A DNA stretch of 64,000 bases from Niveibacterium umoris (GCF_014197015.1 NZ_JACIET010000001.1:372001-436000), one strand, 5' to 3'. Shown: positions 35,762-45,586, numbered from the stretch's first letter. Notes: generated by a model not told the origin, from the sequence alone. Made by a program: numbers and translations.

Positions 35762-37033
35762 ATGAACGGACTTTCATACGTCGCTACAACGGCCGGGGGG
35801 CCGTGGGCGACCTATCTGGAACAGGTTGAACGTGTAGTGCCGTATCTGGGGCACCTGTCGCGCTGGGCTGAAACGCTGCGGCGCCCGAAGCGTGCGCTGA
35901 TCGTGGACATCCCGATCGAAATGGACGACGGCAGCATCCGCCACTTCGAAGGCTTTCGCGTGCAGCACAACCTCTCGCGCGGCCCCGGCAAGGGCGGCGT
36001 GCGCTTCCATCCCGATGTCACGCTGGAAGAGGTGATGGCGCTATCGGCCTGGATGACGGTGAAGAACGCCGCGGTGAATCTGCCTTATGGCGGGGCCAAG
36101 GGCGGTATCCGGGTCGATCCGAAGACGTTGTCGAAGAAGGAACTGGAAAAGCTCACGCGCCGCTACACCAGCGAGATCGGGCTGATCATCGGGCCGGACA
36201 AGGACATTCCGGCGCCGGATGTGAACACCAACGCGCAGATCATGGCGTGGATGATGGATACCTACTCGATGAACGTCGGTGCGACGGCCACCGGGGTGGT
36301 AACCGGCAAGCCGATCGAGCTGGGTGGTTCGCTGGGCCGTTTGAAATCCACCGGCCGCGGCGTGTTCGTGATCGGGCGCGAAGTCGCGCGGCGCATCGAC
36401 CTGCCGATCAACGGCGCGCGCGTCGCGGTGCAAGGCTTCGGCAACGTTGGCAGCGCGGCGGCGGAACTCTTCGCCGGCAACGGCGCAAAGATCGTCGCGG
36501 TTCAGGACCACACCGGCACCGTCTACAACGCGAACGGGCTCGATATCGCCGAACTGATGGCGACGCTGCGTCGCGACGGTGGCATCGGCAAGTGCCCGGG
36601 CGCCGAAGTAATCCCGAACGAGCAGTTCTGGGATGTCGAGTCCGAGTTCCTGATCCCCGCCGCGCTTGAAGGGCAACTCACCCCGGAGCGGGCCAAGCGG
36701 ATCAAGACCCGCGTCGTGCTTGAAGGTGCCAATGGCCCGACGGTGCCAGAGGCCGACGACATCCTCACCAACAAGGGCGTGCTGGTGGTGCCCGACGTGA
36801 TCGCCAACGCCGGCGGTGTCACGGTGTCGTACTTCGAATGGGTGCAGGACATCGCGAGCTTCTTCTGGAGCGAGGACGAGATCAACATGCGGCTCGAGCG
36901 CATCCTGTCCGAGGCTTTCCGGAAAATCTGGGAGACCGGTCAGCAACACAAGATCCCCTTGCGGACCGCCGCCTTCGTGGTCGCCTGTTCGCGCATCCTG
37001 CAGGCACGCGAGGAGCGGGGTCTCTACCCGTAA
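35762..37033 (+). CDS. gdhA: Glu/Leu/Phe/Val family dehydrogenase, glutamate dehydrogenase
   Basis: 423 residues from the ATG at 35762, preceded by GGGGGAG; the upstream in-frame ATG has no such site. The glutamate-binding half contains G-K-G-G-V-R-F-H-P with the substrate lysine and [15 protein letters not shown] with the catalytic lysine. The Rossmann half shows [10 protein letters not shown]. It interconverts glutamate with 2-oxoglutarate and ammonia. The length is that of the NAD-linked hexameric group. It starts 28 bases after an inferred leader and ends before a convergent gene with strong hairpins in the gap (37041-37071). Confidence 0.94.
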   Translation: MNGLSYVATTAGGPWATYLEQVERVVPYLGHLSRWAETLRRPKRALIVDIPIEMDDGSIRHFEGFRVQHNLSRGPGKGGVRFHPDVTLEEVMALSAWMTVKNAAVNLPYGGAKGGIRVDPKTLSKKELEKLTRRYTSEIGLIIGPDKDIPAPDVNTNAQIMAWMMDTYSMNVGATATGVVTGKPIELGGSLGRLKSTGRGVFVIGREVARRIDLPINGARVAVQGFGNVGSAAAELFAGNGAKIVAVQDHTGTVYNANGLDIAELMATLRRDGGIGKCPGAEVIPNEQFWDVESEFLIPAALEGQLTPERAKRIKTRVVLEGANGPTVPEADDILTNKGVLVVPDVIANAGGVTVSYFEWVQDIASFFWSEDEINMRLERILSEAFRKIWETGQQHKIPLRTAAFVVACSRILQAREERGLYP

Positions 37034-37040
37034 GGGGGCT

Positions 37041-37071
37041 GCGTCACGGGGTGACGCGCACGCTGTGCGTC
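37041..37071. terminator. overlapping hairpins in a convergent gap
   Basis: GCGTCAC (37041-37047), loop GGG, GTGACGC (37051-37057); the second arm can instead pair with a further GCGTCAC at about 37067-37073. There is no T-run. It lies between the converging gdhA and sensor-cyclase genes and could aid 3' end formation. Confidence 0.45.
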
Positions 37072-37088
37072 ACCCGGCGGGCTTTCGA

Positions 37089-39071
37089 TCAGCTTGCGCA
37101 AGCCACGCCGCGTTTGCCGCCGTGCTTGATGCGGTACATCGCGGCGTCGGCGGAGCGCAGCAGCGCTTCGCTATCGGTGCCGTGTTGCGGACTCAGGCTC
37201 ACGCCGATGCTGCCGCCGACATGCGCGAATTGGGCGGGCCGGACTTCGATCGGCAGGCAGATCGCCTCTTCCGCTTTGTTGGCGACGGCCATCGCCGCTT
37301 CGCGATCGCCGACTTCCTGCAGCAGGATCACGAACTCGTCGCCACCGATCCGCGCCACGGTATCGGATTCGCGCACCAGCCGACGCAGTCGCATCGCGAT
37401 CGTACGCAGCACGATGTCGCCGGCTTCATGACCCTGGGTGTCATTGACGCGTTTGAAGTCGTCCAGATCGATATAGATCAGCGCGACGTGCCCGGTGTGG
37501 CGCTGCGCAAGCGACAGTGCGCGTTCAACGCGATCGTAGAAGAGCGAGCGATTGGCGAGTCCGGTGAGCGGGTCGGCGTGCGCCATCAACTGCAGGCGTG
37601 ATTCGAGTTCGCGCTGGGCGGTGACATCGATGGCCATCGCCACCAGCCTGCTCTGGCGGCCGTCGCTTGAAGGCATCGCGGCGAAACGCCATTCGCAGCG
37701 TATCCGTCGGCCGTCGGCCGTATTCGCCCAGGTTTCTCCGGACCGTGTGCTGGACTTGTCGCGGCGTGCGTCGTCGAGCAGGCTCATGAGCGCGCCGCGC
37801 TCGGTTTCCGGTGGCACGAAGTCGAGCATGTTGCGGCCGCGCACGTCATCGGACTTCCACCCGAAAGTCGTTTCCGCGGCGCGGTTCCAGTCCTGGATCC
37901 GGTTCTCGTCGCTCAGCACGAACAGGGCCAGCGGCGCGGCATCAACAATGACGCGCTGCCGTTCCCGACTGGCATGCAGGCGCCAGTTCAGGCGCAGCAC
38001 GTATCCGGCTATTGCGGCAAATATCAGCAGGCCTGCGAGTGTGATGACGAGCCAGCGGCGGTTGCGTTCGCTGTCTGCATTGGCCACGTCTTCATACAGG
38101 AAGCCCTCCAGTGAAGTGCTTGCAGGCAGCAGCCCGAGGCTGGCATAGGTGTCGGCGATGTGCTGCCAGCGCGCCAGATGCATGTACCCGGGCTGCACCA
38201 GTGTCGGCTGCAGCAAACGCTCCATCACCTTGGCTTCAAAGCGCAGGTGGTCGGCACTGTGCCGCTCGCCGTACTGGGTCAGGATCAGATCGATGATCTC
38301 TTCCTGATGCTGCATGGCATACGCCCAGCCCTTGAGCGTGGCCTCGCGGAAAGCGCGTACCCGATCGGGGTGCTTGCGGATCTCGTTCTCGGTGGTGAAG
38401 AGATTGTCGCCATAGAAATCGATACCGGCGCTGCGCGGCTCGAACAGGTCGTAGGCGACGCCGGCTTCTTTCAGTTCGAAGGGCTCGTCGGTGGAGTAGG
38501 CCGACATCGCGTCGAGCTTTCCGGCGATCAGATCGTTGGCGGTGAAGGTGTGCGAGGCGATCTTGAGCGCGTCTGAATCGACACCCGAGCGTTTGAGCAG
38601 TGCGAAGAGTTCGGCCGAATTGGGTTCGATCATGACCCGCTTGCCGACCAGGTCCGGCAGGCTGCGGATGCCACTTTCGCGGCGCACCAGCAAGGTCAGC
38701 GGCGAATGCTGGAAGATCGCAGCGAGCACCACGACCGGCTTGCCGCCCTGGCGCAGCAACAACAGATCACTGGTGCCCACGCCGTATTCGGCATGACCGG
38801 ACAGGACTTGCTGAATCGGGTCTTCGCCAGACTGGGCTTCACGGATGTCGACGTCGAGGCCGGCATCCCAGTAGTAGCCCTTGAACAGCGCCGCGTAGTA
38901 CCCCGCAAACTGGAACTGATGGCGCCACTTCAGTTGCAGGGTTACGCGCTCCTGGGAAGGCGCGGCGTTCGCCGTCAGCGCAGTCGCCAGTGCGCAACCG
39001 GCGACCATGAGGACCACGAAGCGCCACAGCGCGTGTAACACGGTTCCGGATTGGCAGAGCGTCCGGGTCAT
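37089..39071 (-). CDS. hybrid sensor: SBP (NMT1/THI5-like)-PAS-GGDEF
   Basis: 660 residues from the ATG at 39071, which overlaps the stop of the upstream gene as ATGA; the longer reading has no secretory start. A signal peptide (about 10-36) precedes a periplasmic solute-binding domain of the NMT1/THI5/SsuA type (L-Q-L-K-W-R-H-Q-F-Q-F-A-G-Y-Y-A-A ... G-V-G-T-S-D-L-L-L-L). One membrane helix near residue 345, then a PAS domain (Q-D-W-N-R-A-A-E-T-T-F-G-W) and a GGDEF domain with intact G-G-D-E-F. This joins small-molecule binding outside to c-di-GMP synthesis inside. The ligand is unknown; the family binds thiamine-precursor, taurine or sulfonate-like compounds. Confidence 0.9.
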   Translation of the reverse strand: MTRTLCQSGTVLHALWRFVVLMVAGCALATALTANAAPSQERVTLQLKWRHQFQFAGYYAALFKGYYWDAGLDVDIREAQSGEDPIQQVLSGHAEYGVGTSDLLLLRQGGKPVVVLAAIFQHSPLTLLVRRESGIRSLPDLVGKRVMIEPNSAELFALLKRSGVDSDALKIASHTFTANDLIAGKLDAMSAYSTDEPFELKEAGVAYDLFEPRSAGIDFYGDNLFTTENEIRKHPDRVRAFREATLKGWAYAMQHQEEIIDLILTQYGERHSADHLRFEAKVMERLLQPTLVQPGYMHLARWQHIADTYASLGLLPASTSLEGFLYEDVANADSERNRRWLVITLAGLLIFAAIAGYVLRLNWRLHASRERQRVIVDAAPLALFVLSDENRIQDWNRAAETTFGWKSDDVRGRNMLDFVPPETERGALMSLLDDARRDKSSTRSGETWANTADGRRIRCEWRFAAMPSSDGRQSRLVAMAIDVTAQRELESRLQLMAHADPLTGLANRSLFYDRVERALSLAQRHTGHVALIYIDLDDFKRVNDTQGHEAGDIVLRTIAMRLRRLVRESDTVARIGGDEFVILLQEVGDREAAMAVANKAEEAICLPIEVRPAQFAHVGGSIGVSLSPQHGTDSEALLRSADAAMYRIKHGGKRGVACAS

Positions 39072-40312
39072 TCCTGAGCCGGTGTCCCGATCTGGGCAGC
39101 CCAGGCCATTGCCGATGACTCGGCACCGAACACTGCAGCCGGGTCGAGGCCGGGGCACTTTTCGAGCGCATCGAAGAAGGCTTGCTGGTCGGCGTCTTCA
39201 AGCGTTTCGGCCAGATGCAGCAGCGCGCCGAGTGGTCCGCCGCGGTCGATCAAGGCGGCGCGCAGCGTATCGCTGACCGGAAGGCTGCCGAGGATTTCCT
39301 CGATCGGCGTGGCGAGCAGGGCAGGCATCATCGAAACGATCCCGGCGAGAAACGCCTCGTCGCGCACCGCGCGCAGCGGGCCATCGGGAAGCTCGGCGAG
39401 CAGTTCCATCAGCCGGCCACGGGTCGCTGCCATGATCATCAACGGATTGGCGGGCCCTTCGCTGCCGGAGCGGGCGAACATCAACAATTGCACCCAGCGC
39501 TGCAACTGGCGTCGCCCAAGCGCGGTAATCGCATGGCGCAGCGAGTGGACCGGATTGCGTAACCCGGCGCCCACCGAGTTCACCAGCCGCAGCAGATTGA
39601 CGGCCAGGCTGGGATCCGCCTTCACGACGTTTTCCAGCGCGTCGGTTTCGGCATCCTCGATGACCAGTGACAACAGACGCATCAGCGTCATTTCGCTCTG
39701 GTTGAGCTTGCGCTTTTCCAGGACCGTCGGGCGCGCGAAGAAATAGCCCTGGAAAAGCTCGAATCCCAGTTCGTGGCAGAGATCGGCCTGCTCCTGGCTG
39801 TCCACCTTTTCAGCCAGCAGCGGCACGCCCAATGGCGCCAGGCGTTCTGCCAATGTGCGGATATCGGATGTCGAGAGCGGCTTGATGTCGACCTTGATGA
39901 AGTCGACCAGTTTCAGGAACTCGCGGAACTGGTCTTCTGCGCCGATGTAGTCGTCCAGCGCCAGCATGAAACCCTTTTCGCGCAGCGCCCTGCAGCGATC
40001 GAGCACTTCGGGCGTGGGCTCCACGGTTTCGAGGATTTCCAGCACGATCCGATTGCAGGGCAGTACCTCGATCGCATCCGACAGCAGGAAGTTCGCGTCG
40101 CAGTTGATGAAACCGAGCCCGCTGCCGAGCGCCGCGTCTATGCCCAGATCGGTGAAGGCGCGCGTTACGACGGTTGCGGTAGCCACCGTGTCGTCCATCA
40201 CCGATGCCATGTTTTCCTTGCCGCCGCGGAAAAGCAACTCGAAGCCGACGAGTTTGCGATCGCGGTCGAGAATCGGTTGGCGGCCAAGGAAGGCGGTGTT
40301 CTGTGCGGTCAT
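39068..40312 (-). CDS. EAL-like plus HDOD protein (YuxH type)
   Basis: 414 residues. Residues 1-200 are an EAL-domain fold in which the catalytic E-A-L-L-R is replaced by F-E-L-L-F-R, and other metal ligands are not convincing, so hydrolysis is unlikely; residues about 205-400 are an HDOD domain (L-R-L-V-N-S, H-A-I-T-A-L-G-R-R-Q-L). This architecture is the YuxH family. It probably acts by protein contact. It is coupled to the SBP-PAS-GGDEF gene by a four-base overlap, and HDOD is paired with GGDEF elsewhere in the window too. Confidence 0.9.
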   Translation of the reverse strand: MTAQNTAFLGRQPILDRDRKLVGFELLFRGGKENMASVMDDTVATATVVTRAFTDLGIDAALGSGLGFINCDANFLLSDAIEVLPCNRIVLEILETVEPTPEVLDRCRALREKGFMLALDDYIGAEDQFREFLKLVDFIKVDIKPLSTSDIRTLAERLAPLGVPLLAEKVDSQEQADLCHELGFELFQGYFFARPTVLEKRKLNQSEMTLMRLLSLVIEDAETDALENVVKADPSLAVNLLRLVNSVGAGLRNPVHSLRHAITALGRRQLQRWVQLLMFARSGSEGPANPLMIMAATRGRLMELLAELPDGPLRAVRDEAFLAGIVSMMPALLATPIEEILGSLPVSDTLRAALIDRGGPLGALLHLAETLEDADQQAFFDALEKCPGLDPAAVFGAESSAMAWAAQIGTPAQE

Positions 40313-40867
40313 TTTCGGGTTTACGGCGATTTGCCGGCGATGTTAAGCGTTTGCGATCCATCGAATGCAAACTTTTGCTATGGGCGCGCTTCGCAATGGC
40401 GCGATGCACTGCGATCGGGCGGGCGGAGCCCGCCAGGGGCGTTCGATTGGTGGTGCTACCGCACGATCACCCATGCCGGTCGCGCGCAGAATGACGGCTC
40501 AGGCACACAAATGGTCGCCATTGAGACTGTGGGTTGTGCGCTGCCGTTGCAAAAAAGAAGCATCCTGTTGCTTGTCCTGGCTCAGGATCATCAGGGACGC
40601 CCGTAAACCTTACGTGGACCGACTACAATGCTGCCCCGGTTCGCGTGCCGGCAGGGGATGTCTGGCCGACACTGTCAATCTCTGTAAATTGGTGCGCGGA
40701 CGCGGAACGGTCACTCGCGGATAGCGATGGTGTCTTCGATGTTTCATGGGACACTTCGCCGCGATATCAGCGCGCGGTACAGCGAGCAATACGGCTGAAT
40801 GGCGGCGCTGGAATACGGGATGGACATGGCAGCCTGATCAGGCTCGCCCCGTCCCCGGAGAAGATCC
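40313..40867. other. intergenic region before kup
   Basis: 555 bases with no credible gene, the longest such stretch in the window. GGCGGGC-GGA-GCCCGCC (40418-40434) is a perfect 7-bp stem without a T-run. A -10-like TACAAT lies at 40624-40629 with no matching -35; if used, kup would have a leader of about 230 bases. Several short plus-strand frames here are unlike the neighbours in codon use and overlap each other. Confidence 0.4.
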
Positions 40868-42754
40868 ATGTCACACGGTAATGAACAGGTATCCACCCGG
40901 GCCTTGACGCTCGCGGCACTCGGCGTGGTGTTCGGCGATATCGGCACCAGCCCGCTTTACGCGCTGAAGGAAGCATTCACGCAGGAGTCCCACCCACTCC
41001 CGCCGACGCCCGACAACATTCTGGGCATCCTCTCGCTGATCGTCTGGACCTTGCTGATCGTCGTGACGTTCAAGTACGTCGTGCTGGTCCTGCGGGCGGA
41101 CAACCACGGTGAAGGCGGGGTGGTGGCGCTGATGGCGCGGGTGATCCATCGCGCCGGGGATTCGCGGCCACGCAAACGCGCGTTTGCGATTGCCCTGGGG
41201 CTTGCCGGTGCCGCGTTGTTCTATGGCGACGGGGTCATCACGCCGGCGATCTCGGTGCTCTCCGCGGTAGAGGGTCTCGAAGTAGCGACGCCGGCCGCGA
41301 CGCGCTTCGTCGTGCCGATCACCGTGGTGATTCTTGTCGGACTGTTCTTCGTGCAGAAGCACGGCACGGCCAAGGTTGGCCAGGTATTCGGTCCGATACT
41401 CGCGCTGTGGTTCTCGGTGTTGTTCCTGCTCGGGCTCTACAACATCGGGCGGCACCCCGAAGTGCTCCTGGCCGTCTCGCCGCACTATGCGGTGCGCTTC
41501 CTCATCGAGCACGGCACCATCGGTTTTCTGGCACTTGGTGCGGTCTTCCTGACGGTAACCGGTGCCGAGGCGCTGTATGCCGACATGGGCCACTTCGGTG
41601 CGCGCCCGATTCGCATTGCCTGGTCGTGTTTTGTACTGCCGGGACTGCTCTCGTGCTATTTCGGCCAGGGCGCGCTGCTGATGTCCGAGCCGGAGGCGAT
41701 CCGCAATCCCTTCTTCCTTTCCGCGCCGGACTGGGCCATCTATCCGCTCGTCGGGCTGGCCACCGTGGCATCGGTGATTGCGTCGCAGGCGCTGATCAGC
41801 GGCGTGTATTCGGTAACGCGGGAAATGATCCAGCTTGGCGTTTGCCCGCGCATTTCGATCCAGCACACGTCCGGCGCGAAGATGGGGCAGATCTATGTGC
41901 CATTCATGAACTGGACCCTGATGGTGCTGGTACTCGCGGTGGTGCTCGGTTTTCGCACCTCGAGCAACCTTGCTGGCGCCTATGGCATCGCAGTGTCGAT
42001 GACGATGGTGATCACCTCCATCCTCGCGTTTTCCTTGGTGCGCCGCGACTGGAAATGGCCGACCTGGGTGGCGGTCCTCGTCTGGGGCCCCTTGCTGATG
42101 ATCGAACTGGCGTTCCTCGCGGCCAATGCCACCAAGATCCTCGACGGCGGCTGGTTCCCGCTGCTGTTCGGCGGCTTCATCTTCATGCTGCTGTCGACCT
42201 GGCGGCGCGGGCGCGAGTTGCTGAGGGTGCGCAGCGAAGACGAGGGCATTCCGCTGGAGCCGTTCATCGAGGGCCTTGTTGCCGATCCCGGCCTGGCGCG
42301 GGTGCCGAGCGAAGCCGTATTCCTGTCGCCGCGCAGCGGCGCAGTGCCGCGCGCCTTGCTGCACAACCTGAAGCACAACATGGTGTTGCACGAGACGACC
42401 GTGTTTGCCAGCGTGGTTTTCATGCCGCAACCACGCGTGCAAGCGGCACAACGGGTGCTGGTCGAACGCATGGCGGGCGGCTGCTGGCGGGTAAAGCTGT
42501 TCTTCGGCTTCATGGAAGATCCGGATGTACCGGCCGCGCTCGAGTGGTGCGCGGAACAGGAGCTCGCGCTCGATCCGATGCGCGTTTCCTACTTCCTCAG
42601 CCGTGAGACCTTGCTGCCGACTGAGGGCGAGGGCATGGCCCTGTGGCGTGAGCGGGTGTTCGAGTTCCTCTTCCGCAATGCGACCAGTGCGGCCTCGTTC
42701 TTCAAGCTTCCGCCCAACCGGGTCGTCGAACTCGGCAGTCAGATCGCGATCTGA
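40868..42754 (+). CDS. kup: Kup/Trk-H type potassium uptake protein
   Basis: 628 residues with about twelve membrane helices in the first 450 and a C-terminal cytoplasmic domain. The family start V-V-F-G-D-I-G-T-S-P-L-Y-A-L is intact, followed by Y-G-D-G-V-I-T-P-A-I-S-V-L. Kup imports potassium with protons at low pH or osmotic need. CCCGGAG precedes the ATG. A single complete copy; neighbours are unrelated. Confidence 0.95.
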   Translation: MSHGNEQVSTRALTLAALGVVFGDIGTSPLYALKEAFTQESHPLPPTPDNILGILSLIVWTLLIVVTFKYVVLVLRADNHGEGGVVALMARVIHRAGDSRPRKRAFAIALGLAGAALFYGDGVITPAISVLSAVEGLEVATPAATRFVVPITVVILVGLFFVQKHGTAKVGQVFGPILALWFSVLFLLGLYNIGRHPEVLLAVSPHYAVRFLIEHGTIGFLALGAVFLTVTGAEALYADMGHFGARPIRIAWSCFVLPGLLSCYFGQGALLMSEPEAIRNPFFLSAPDWAIYPLVGLATVASVIASQALISGVYSVTREMIQLGVCPRISIQHTSGAKMGQIYVPFMNWTLMVLVLAVVLGFRTSSNLAGAYGIAVSMTMVITSILAFSLVRRDWKWPTWVAVLVWGPLLMIELAFLAANATKILDGGWFPLLFGGFIFMLLSTWRRGRELLRVRSEDEGIPLEPFIEGLVADPGLARVPSEAVFLSPRSGAVPRALLHNLKHNMVLHETTVFASVVFMPQPRVQAAQRVLVERMAGGCWRVKLFFGFMEDPDVPAALEWCAEQELALDPMRVSYFLSRETLLPTEGEGMALWRERVFEFLFRNATSAASFFKLPPNRVVELGSQIAI

Positions 42755-43057
42755 CTTAGGCCGACCAGGCCGCCGTGACGCATCGCTTGCGGCCCGCCTG
42801 TTCGAGCAGGTTGCAGGCGATCGTGAGGGGGGCGGGCGCCCACGCCAGCAGCAGCGGCAGGCAGATCAGACGAGCACCGAAGCTCGACTTGTAAGCGCCG
42901 AATTCAGGGCCTCTGCGAAGGGTGTCTTCCAGAGTGCGCAGACCCACCGCGTCGGGGAATCGCGGGCTTGCCGCTGCGGTCTGCCCGGTGCGCTTCCCGT
43001 TGTGCGGAGGCGGAATTCGAATTGCGTCGGTGGTTGCGCGTCATCCGCACCCGTCGC
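42755..43057. other. convergent gap between kup and the phosphohexomutase gene
   Basis: 303 bases. Apart from the doubtful 63-codon frame at 42756-42947 I see no gene, promoter or classical terminator; the rest holds no inverted repeat worth naming. Confidence 0.35.
42756..42947 (-). CDS. possible small protein or 3' remnant, unrecognised
   Basis: 63 codons from a GTG, in the gap between kup and the phosphohexomutase gene. The C-terminal half has high GC at third positions and a hydrophobic run (L-I-C-L-P-L-L-L-A-W), then a basic R-K-R. The frame continues open upstream of the GTG for at least 20 codons, so it could be a decayed 3' end of a longer gene. No ribosome site is seen. I do not recognise it and it may be chance. 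Confidence 0.25.
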   Translation of the reverse strand: MGLRTLEDTLRRGPEFGAYKSSFGARLICLPLLLAWAPAPLTIACNLLEQAGRKRCVTAAWSA

Positions 43058-44434
43058 TCAGAAGGGCAACTGCAAGTCCGGCCATGCGTGCCGGATCACG
43101 CGTGCAAAGTCGGCGCTGATGCGGGCAAGCGCTGCCTGATCGTCGGCCTCGAAACGCAACACCATCACCGGCGTGGTATTCGACGGGCGCACCAGCCCGA
43201 AACCGTCGGCGTACTCGATACGCAGGCCGTCCAGGGTGATGCGTTCAATCTCGCCATCGAAGCGTGCTTTGGTCTTGAGTCGTTCCAACAATCTGGGCGG
43301 CTCGCCCTCGGCCATCTTCACGTTGATCTCGGGTGTGCTGACCGCCTTCGGCAGTGCCGTGAGCACTGCGTTGGCGTCGGGGTGTCGCGACAGGATTTCG
43401 AGCAGGCGAGCGCCGGCGTAGAGGCCATCGTCGAAGCCATACCAGCGTTCCTTGAAGAACACATGGCCGCTCAGTTCGCCCGCGAGCGGCGCGCCGGTTT
43501 CGACGAGCTTGGCCTTCATCAGCGCGTGGCCGGTGTGCCACATCACCGGCTCGCCACCATGCTGGCGGATCCACGGTGCGAGCGTGCGGCTGCACTTCAC
43601 GTCATAGATCACCTTGCCGCCGGGCACGCGCGACAGCACGTCGGCAGCGAACAGCAGCAACTGGCGGTCGGGGTAGATGATCTCGCCATCCTTCGTGACC
43701 ACGCCGAGGCGGTCGCCGTCGCCGTCGAATGCCAAGCCCAGTTCGGCGTCGCTGTCCTTCAGGGCGGCGATGACGTCGGCGAGGTTTTCCGGCTTGCTCG
43801 GGTCCGGGTGGTGGTTCGGAAACCAACCGTCCACTTCGGAGTACAACTCGGTGACCGTGCAGCCAAGCCTGCGGAACAGATCGGGCGCAGTGTTGCCGGC
43901 CACGCCGTTGCCTGAATCGAGCACGATCTGCATCGGCCGCGCGAGCTTTACATCAGACAGGATGCGTTCGATGTAGGCCGGGCGTACGTCGATGTGGGTC
44001 ACGCTACCGGTGCCGGTGGCGAAGTCGTCATCGACGATACGGCGCCGCAGGTCTGAAATCATCGCGCCGTGCAGCGTCTCGTCTCCCAGAACGAGCTTCA
44101 GGCCGTTGTACTCCGGCGGGTTGTGACTGCCGGTGATCGATACGCAACTGTGCGCATCGAGGTGGTAGGCCGCGAAGTAGGTGATCGGCGTCGCCACGCA
44201 GCCGATGTCGATCACGTCGATGCCGGCGCGCGTGATACCGGTTGTCAGCGCCTGCGCGAATTCGGGGCCGGAAAGGCGGCCGTCGCGCCCGACCACGATA
44301 CGCGTCTGGCCGCGCGCCCGCGCTTCCGACCCGATCGCGCGACCGATCTGTGCCACCACGTCGGCGGTCAGCGTCTTTCCGACGATGCCGCGAATGTCGT
44401 AGGCCTTGAAAATCTCTTGTGCGGGAGTGGTCAT
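43058..44434 (-). CDS. algC: phosphomannomutase/phosphoglucomutase
   Basis: 458 residues, the size of Pseudomonas AlgC (463). Start at the ATG at 44434 gives M-T-T-P-A-Q-E-I-F-K-A-Y-D-I-R-G, the family beginning; upstream frame is a shadow of the YheT gene. The phosphoserine loop S-I-T-G-S-H-N-P, the metal loop D-G-D-G-D-R and the C-terminal R-P-S-N-T-T-P phosphate site are all present. It swaps phosphate between C1 and C6 of mannose or glucose, feeding exopolysaccharide and LPS. waaF for LPS heptose lies 2.4 kb away. Confidence 0.93.
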   Translation of the reverse strand: MTTPAQEIFKAYDIRGIVGKTLTADVVAQIGRAIGSEARARGQTRIVVGRDGRLSGPEFAQALTTGITRAGIDVIDIGCVATPITYFAAYHLDAHSCVSITGSHNPPEYNGLKLVLGDETLHGAMISDLRRRIVDDDFATGTGSVTHIDVRPAYIERILSDVKLARPMQIVLDSGNGVAGNTAPDLFRRLGCTVTELYSEVDGWFPNHHPDPSKPENLADVIAALKDSDAELGLAFDGDGDRLGVVTKDGEIIYPDRQLLLFAADVLSRVPGGKVIYDVKCSRTLAPWIRQHGGEPVMWHTGHALMKAKLVETGAPLAGELSGHVFFKERWYGFDDGLYAGARLLEILSRHPDANAVLTALPKAVSTPEINVKMAEGEPPRLLERLKTKARFDGEIERITLDGLRIEYADGFGLVRPSNTTPVMVLRFEADDQAALARISADFARVIRHAWPDLQLPF

Positions 44435-44486
44435 TGCGAATGTCTCATGCTGTAGGCCGGCATTTGCAGCAGGGCGAACGTCCGCT

Positions 44487-45464
44487 TCAGTTGCCGTGTT
44501 CGAAGAAGTGCAGCAGACGGCGCGGCAGCCATTCCAGATTGCCGGGGAAGGCGCCTTCGACGAAACCGACATGGCCCCCCTGGTCGTGGATTTCCAGCTG
44601 GACCGAGGGCGAGAGCGCATCGGGCTGCGGATACACCGAGCGTGGGATGAACGGGTCGTTGCGTGCGTGCAGCACCAGCGCCGGAACGCGTATCTGCGGC
44701 AGCAGAGGTTTCGACGAGCAGCGCGTCCAGTAGTCTTCGGTGCCGGCAAAGCCATGCAGCGGCGCGGTGATCACGTTGTCGAACTCGTACAGGTTGCGGG
44801 CGCTGCGCAGCTTGGTGACATCGAATGCGCCGGGGAAGTGTTCGAGTTTTTCGACGCAGCGAGCCTTCAACGTCGACAGGAAATTGCGCGTGTAGATTCG
44901 ATTGAAGCCGCGCGCGAGGTGGTGGCCGCAGGCGGTCAGATCCAGCGGGGCGCAGACCGAAGCCACACGTTCCACGACTGCGCCAGCGCCTTCGCCTTCG
45001 CGCGCGGCCCAAACCAGCAGCGCATTGCCACCCAGCGACACGCCTGACACGTAGCGGGGCACATCGTCAAAGCGTTCAGCGAAGCGTCGAAGGATCCAGT
45101 CGATTTCATCGGCGTCGCCGGAGTGGTAGGCGCGCGGCAAACGGTTGGGCTCGCCGGAGCAGCCACGGAAGTGCGCGACGGCGCCGTTCCAGCCACGCCG
45201 ATGCAAGGTCGCGAGCAGGGCGCGCGAGTAGTGGCTGCGGCTGGAGCCTTCGAGCCCGTGGAACAGCACCACCAGCGGCTTGCCCGGCCGGCGCGCGAGC
45301 AGGTCGACGTCGATGAAGTCGCCGTCCGGCGCCTCCCAGCGCTCGCGGCTGAGTGGCGGCAGCGGGGGCTTGATCGCGAGCGGCCAGATGGTCTGCGCAT
45401 GGCTGCCGATCAGCCATGCGGGTGGAAGATAGGGAGGAGGAAGCAGTGGGGAATGGAGCGTCAT
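44487..45464 (-). CDS. yheT: YheT family alpha/beta hydrolase
   Basis: 325 residues from the ATG at 45464; an in-frame upstream start is rejected for lack of a ribosome site. The signature start P-P-A-W-L-I-G-S-H-A-Q-T-I-W-P is that of the YheT/EMB8 group. The triad candidates are Ser in G-V-S-L-G-G-N, Asp in A-R-N-D-P-F-I-P and His in Q-G-G-H-V-G-F. A short-chain esterase activity is expected; the physiological substrate is unknown. Upstream of algC by about 50 bases on the same strand. Confidence 0.88.
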   Translation of the reverse strand: MTLHSPLLPPPYLPPAWLIGSHAQTIWPLAIKPPLPPLSRERWEAPDGDFIDVDLLARRPGKPLVVLFHGLEGSSRSHYSRALLATLHRRGWNGAVAHFRGCSGEPNRLPRAYHSGDADEIDWILRRFAERFDDVPRYVSGVSLGGNALLVWAAREGEGAGAVVERVASVCAPLDLTACGHHLARGFNRIYTRNFLSTLKARCVEKLEHFPGAFDVTKLRSARNLYEFDNVITAPLHGFAGTEDYWTRCSSKPLLPQIRVPALVLHARNDPFIPRSVYPQPDALSPSVQLEIHDQGGHVGFVEGAFPGNLEWLPRRLLHFFEHGN

Positions 45465-45586
45465 GGCGCAGACTGCAGTGGCACGGATTGCATCGACGAG
45501 TATCAGATGATGCCACCGCTGCGGCGGCGGATGACGCATGGACTCGTCCGGTGCAGGCTGCGTCGCACCACGGTGTCACGGAGGAC

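Noticed and set aside
40871-42451. Minus-strand frame of 526 codons opposite kup
   Set aside because: Extremely Arg/His/Gln-rich, opposite an intact transporter.
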